Assembly (NCBI GenBank): GCA_031419715.1 | Contig: JANOLJ010000186.1 | Location: 1 to 34,900 of the forward strand | From: JAEMQF01 sp031419715 | GTDB taxonomy: Bacteria > Pseudomonadota > Gammaproteobacteria > Burkholderiales > Burkholderiaceae_C | DNA length: 34,900 bases | Reading direction: 5' to 3' | In this document: positions 32,934 through 34,900 of the stretch, piece after piece | Position numbering within the stretch: position 1 is the stretch's first letter | Layout of the letters: each line of letters starts with the position of its first letter | Program-made: the position numbers and the translations under genes | Notes under the pieces: model-generated | Databases searched by the model: none | What the model was told of the DNA's origin: nothing | Seen by the model: only the letters and a program-made list of their open reading frames with translations

Positions 32934-34013
32934 TCATTCGGCCCGGCGGTCTGCCTCGCCCTGGGCGCGCGATGCGAGCAGGCGCCGGAACTGGATCAGC
33001 GCCGAGTCCATCGCCAGCGGCAGCATCGCCAGCCCCGGGTTGCGCTGGATGTTGCGGTGCTGCGCCGTGATCATCGCGCGGTCTTCCTCGAAGGCCTGCT
33101 CCAGGCTGGAGTAGATCGACTGCGTCACCGACGCATCGCCCTGGCCGGTACGGTGCGATTGCTGGAAGAAGTAGTGCGTGCTCGTGGGCGTTTCCGGCGT
33201 CAGCGTCTGGCAACTGTGCAGCTGCACCGCGTGGCTCAGGTCGTCGGGCGCGTCGCCCACCGGGCGACCGCCCGAGTGCATCAGCAGCGTTCCGGGCAGC
33301 AGGAAGTCGTAGATGAACCAGCGGTCGATGTTGGTCTCGAAGCGGCGAAAGCGCTGGTAGAAGGGCGGCGCCGGCACGTCGGGCACGCGCCGCGTGACGC
33401 GGATGCCCAGCTGCGGCCACGCCGGGTTCGGCCCGGGCAGGCTTTCGATCTGCGGCACCGCCTGGGCGATGCGCGGCGAGCCGCCAAGGGTTTTTTCATG
33501 CACGTAGGACAGGTGCGAAAAGTCGAGCAGGTTGTCGCACACCAGCAGGTAGGGCGTGTCGTAGTGCAAGTAGCCCGGGCGGTGCTGCCAATCGGCGTGG
33601 TCACAAGAAAAGTTGTCGGGCAGCAGCGCCACATCGGCGCGCGCCGGGTCACCCATCCACACGAAGACCCATTTGTTCTTCAGCACCACCGGGTAGCTGC
33701 GCACGCGCGCCTTGGGCGGCAGCGTGGCCAGGCCGGGTGCATCGACACAGCTGCCTGCCGCATTGAACTTCAAGCCGTGATAACCGCAGCGCACGGCGTC
33801 GCCTTCGCGCCGCCCGCAAGACAGCGGCGCGTGGCGGTGGCAACAGCGGTCTTCCAGGGCGGCGAAGTTACCGCCGGCCAGGCGCAGCACGAGCACAGGC
33901 TCGCCGAGCACGACGCGGCTGAACAGCGCGGGCGCGTCGGCACTCGGGATTTCATGGTCCCACGCGATCACATACCAGCAGTCGCGCAGCCACAGGGCAT
34001 GGTCATGTTCCAC
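32934..34013 (-). CDS. Rieske oxygenase, VanA/phthalate-dioxygenase-type
   Basis: A 359-residue single-component-type oxygenase. Rieske ligands C57-x-H59 (CCHRHAPLS) and C76-x2-H79 (CGYHG) are followed by the mononuclear iron motif NLLDFSHLSYVHE with two His and an Asp. This size and pattern fit the vanillate O-demethylase (VanA)/ring-hydroxylating group that works with a separate VanB-like reductase. None is adjacent. It is unrelated in sequence type to the two-subunit dioxygenase at 8656-10484. Possible activities are O-demethylation, N-demethylation or ring hydroxylation. It overlaps nothing; 120 bases separate it from the ankyrin gene. Confidence 0.88.
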   Translation of the reverse strand: MEHDHALWLRDCWYVIAWDHEIPSADAPALFSRVVLGEPVLVLRLAGGNFAALEDRCCHRHAPLSCGRREGDAVRCGYHGLKFNAAGSCVDAPGLATLPPKARVRSYPVVLKNKWVFVWMGDPARADVALLPDNFSCDHADWQHRPGYLHYDTPYLLVCDNLLDFSHLSYVHEKTLGGSPRIAQAVPQIESLPGPNPAWPQLGIRVTRRVPDVPAPPFYQRFRRFETNIDRWFIYDFLLPGTLLMHSGGRPVGDAPDDLSHAVQLHSCQTLTPETPTSTHYFFQQSHRTGQGDASVTQSIYSSLEQAFEEDRAMITAQHRNIQRNPGLAMLPLAMDSALIQFRRLLASRAQGEADRRAE

Positions 34014-34133
34014 CCGAGTCCTCCCAGCGGCTCAGTGCCGTGTCCACAGGTGGCAACGCTATCCGCACGGCACTTGAGGTGCCACAGCAGATACCCGAAA
34101 GGCGCGGCGGGCGCGCCGCGTGCGGCGCCTGAA

Positions 34134-34859
34134 TCAGCGCCGGCCCGGCGTGTGGCTCGCGCCGGCACGCCGCAGCAGCTCAGCCACCGCCTTCTGCCCG
34201 CGCTGCTCGGCGTGCGCCAGCGGCGTCACACCCTGCGCGTCGGGCAGATTCAGCGTTGCGCCATGCGCGATGAGCTCGCGCACGATCTCGGTGTGCGCGG
34301 CGCCGCCGTCGCCCAGGATCACGGCCTCGAGCAGCGCGGTCCAGCCGAGCTTGTTCACATGATCGATCGCGATCTTCGTCTTCAGCAGCGCGCGCACCGT
34401 TTCCACATGGCCGTGGTGCGCGGCCGGAATCAGCGCCGTGCCGCCATAGCGGTTCGTGCTCGTCAGGTCGGCGCCGGCGTTCAGTGTCAGCCGCAGAATT
34501 TCCAGCCGGCCCTGCGCGCCGGCGTACAGAAAAGGCGAGTCCTGAATGTCGTCTTTCGCGTTCACGTCGGCGCCGCGTTCGATCAGCAGCCGCGCCGCGT
34601 CGATGCGGTTCGCATGCGTCGCGGCGAGCAGCGCGGTGCGCTGGCGTGTATCGCGCGCATCGACAGGCGTGCCGGCGTCGAGCAGGCGGCGCAGTGTGGC
34701 CACGTCACCGGCCGCCGCGGCGGCGATGAGTGCGCTGGCGCGGTTTGGCGCATCGTCCGCCGTGGCGCCCAGCGCGGCCCAGGGCCACGCCAGCGCTGCA
34801 AGCGCCCCGATGAGGCTGCCGCGGCGCCACATGCCATGCGATCGAGTGGGCCTGCCCAT
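34134..34859 (-). CDS. Exported ankyrin-repeat protein
   Basis: A 241-residue protein with an Arg-rich N-terminus and a hydrophobic stretch (LIGALAALAWPWAALGATA) that looks like a cleavable signal peptide, so probably periplasmic. The rest consists of five or six ankyrin repeats, for example DARDTRQRTALLAATHANR, then RLLIERGADVNAKDDIQDS and NRYGGTALIPAAHHGHVETV. Ankyrin repeats bind proteins. Bacterial examples of this size are often partners of catalases or other periplasmic enzymes, but no such neighbour is visible. The C-terminus is basic (HTPGRR). An ATG nine codons downstream is an alternative start. Confidence 0.88.
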   Translation of the reverse strand: MGRPTRSHGMWRRGSLIGALAALAWPWAALGATADDAPNRASALIAAAAAGDVATLRRLLDAGTPVDARDTRQRTALLAATHANRIDAARLLIERGADVNAKDDIQDSPFLYAGAQGRLEILRLTLNAGADLTSTNRYGGTALIPAAHHGHVETVRALLKTKIAIDHVNKLGWTALLEAVILGDGGAAHTEIVRELIAHGATLNLPDAQGVTPLAHAEQRGQKAVAELLRRAGASHTPGRR

Positions 34860-34900
34860 GCTTGGATTCTGCCGCGCATCATGCTGCCGCGCACCCTGCG

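Overview
The window is GC-rich DNA with strong codon bias, GTG/TTG starts and many overlapping start/stop codons. Its gene content (kynurenine pathway, ring-cleavage-type catabolism, many SDR and GST genes) suggests a soil or plant-associated betaproteobacterium, most likely Burkholderiales. This is inferred from gene content only; no rRNA or tRNA gene is present to fix the taxonomy.

Layout. (1) 1-848: an inverted duplication joins a small hypothetical gene (417-848) to the first 10 codons of a near-identical divergent paralogue that runs off the left edge. (2) 853-4766: a tryptophan-catabolic operon behind a strongly structured leader: kynU, a RidA-type 2-aminomuconate-deaminase-like gene, an alpha/beta-hydrolase kynurenine formamidase and a divergent tryptophan 2,3-dioxygenase. 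(3) 4848-16487: a tight same-strand cluster of nine genes: IorA and IorB-like 2-oxoacid oxidoreductase subunits, Rieske dioxygenase alpha and beta, an acyl-CoA synthetase, a thiolase-fold protein lacking the catalytic Cys, a DUF35-SDR fusion, an isatin-hydrolase-like cyclase and an SDR. I read this as an iad-like indole-3-acetate catabolic cluster: oxidation to a dioxindole acetate, CoA activation, retro-aldol release of acetyl-CoA and isatin, hydrolysis to isatinate, and oxidative decarboxylation to anthranilate or anthraniloyl-CoA. It would meet the kynurenine route at the anthranilate level. The pathway is an inference; the gene families are well supported.

(4) 16488-19518: a zone with three broken genes (a degenerate ORF, an SDR with an internal deletion, an aldo/keto reductase remnant) among an intact GST, an intact SDR and a small lipoprotein. 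(5) 19519-23393: a cupin gene, then a minus-strand operon GST - CmcJ/NvfI-type oxygenase - second CmcJ/NvfI-type oxygenase, divergent from a LysR regulator with palindromic operator candidates between them. (6) 23401-27110: a luciferase-like monooxygenase divergent from a DenD-like dehydrogenase/IlvD-type dehydratase pair, probably sugar-acid metabolism. (7) 27174-34859: separate genes: AAA/DUF4143 ATPase, lipoprotein-like alpha/beta hydrolase, SDR, SNF2-family helicase, VanA-like Rieske oxygenase and an exported ankyrin protein. I saw no tRNA, rRNA, insertion sequence, transposase or CRISPR array.
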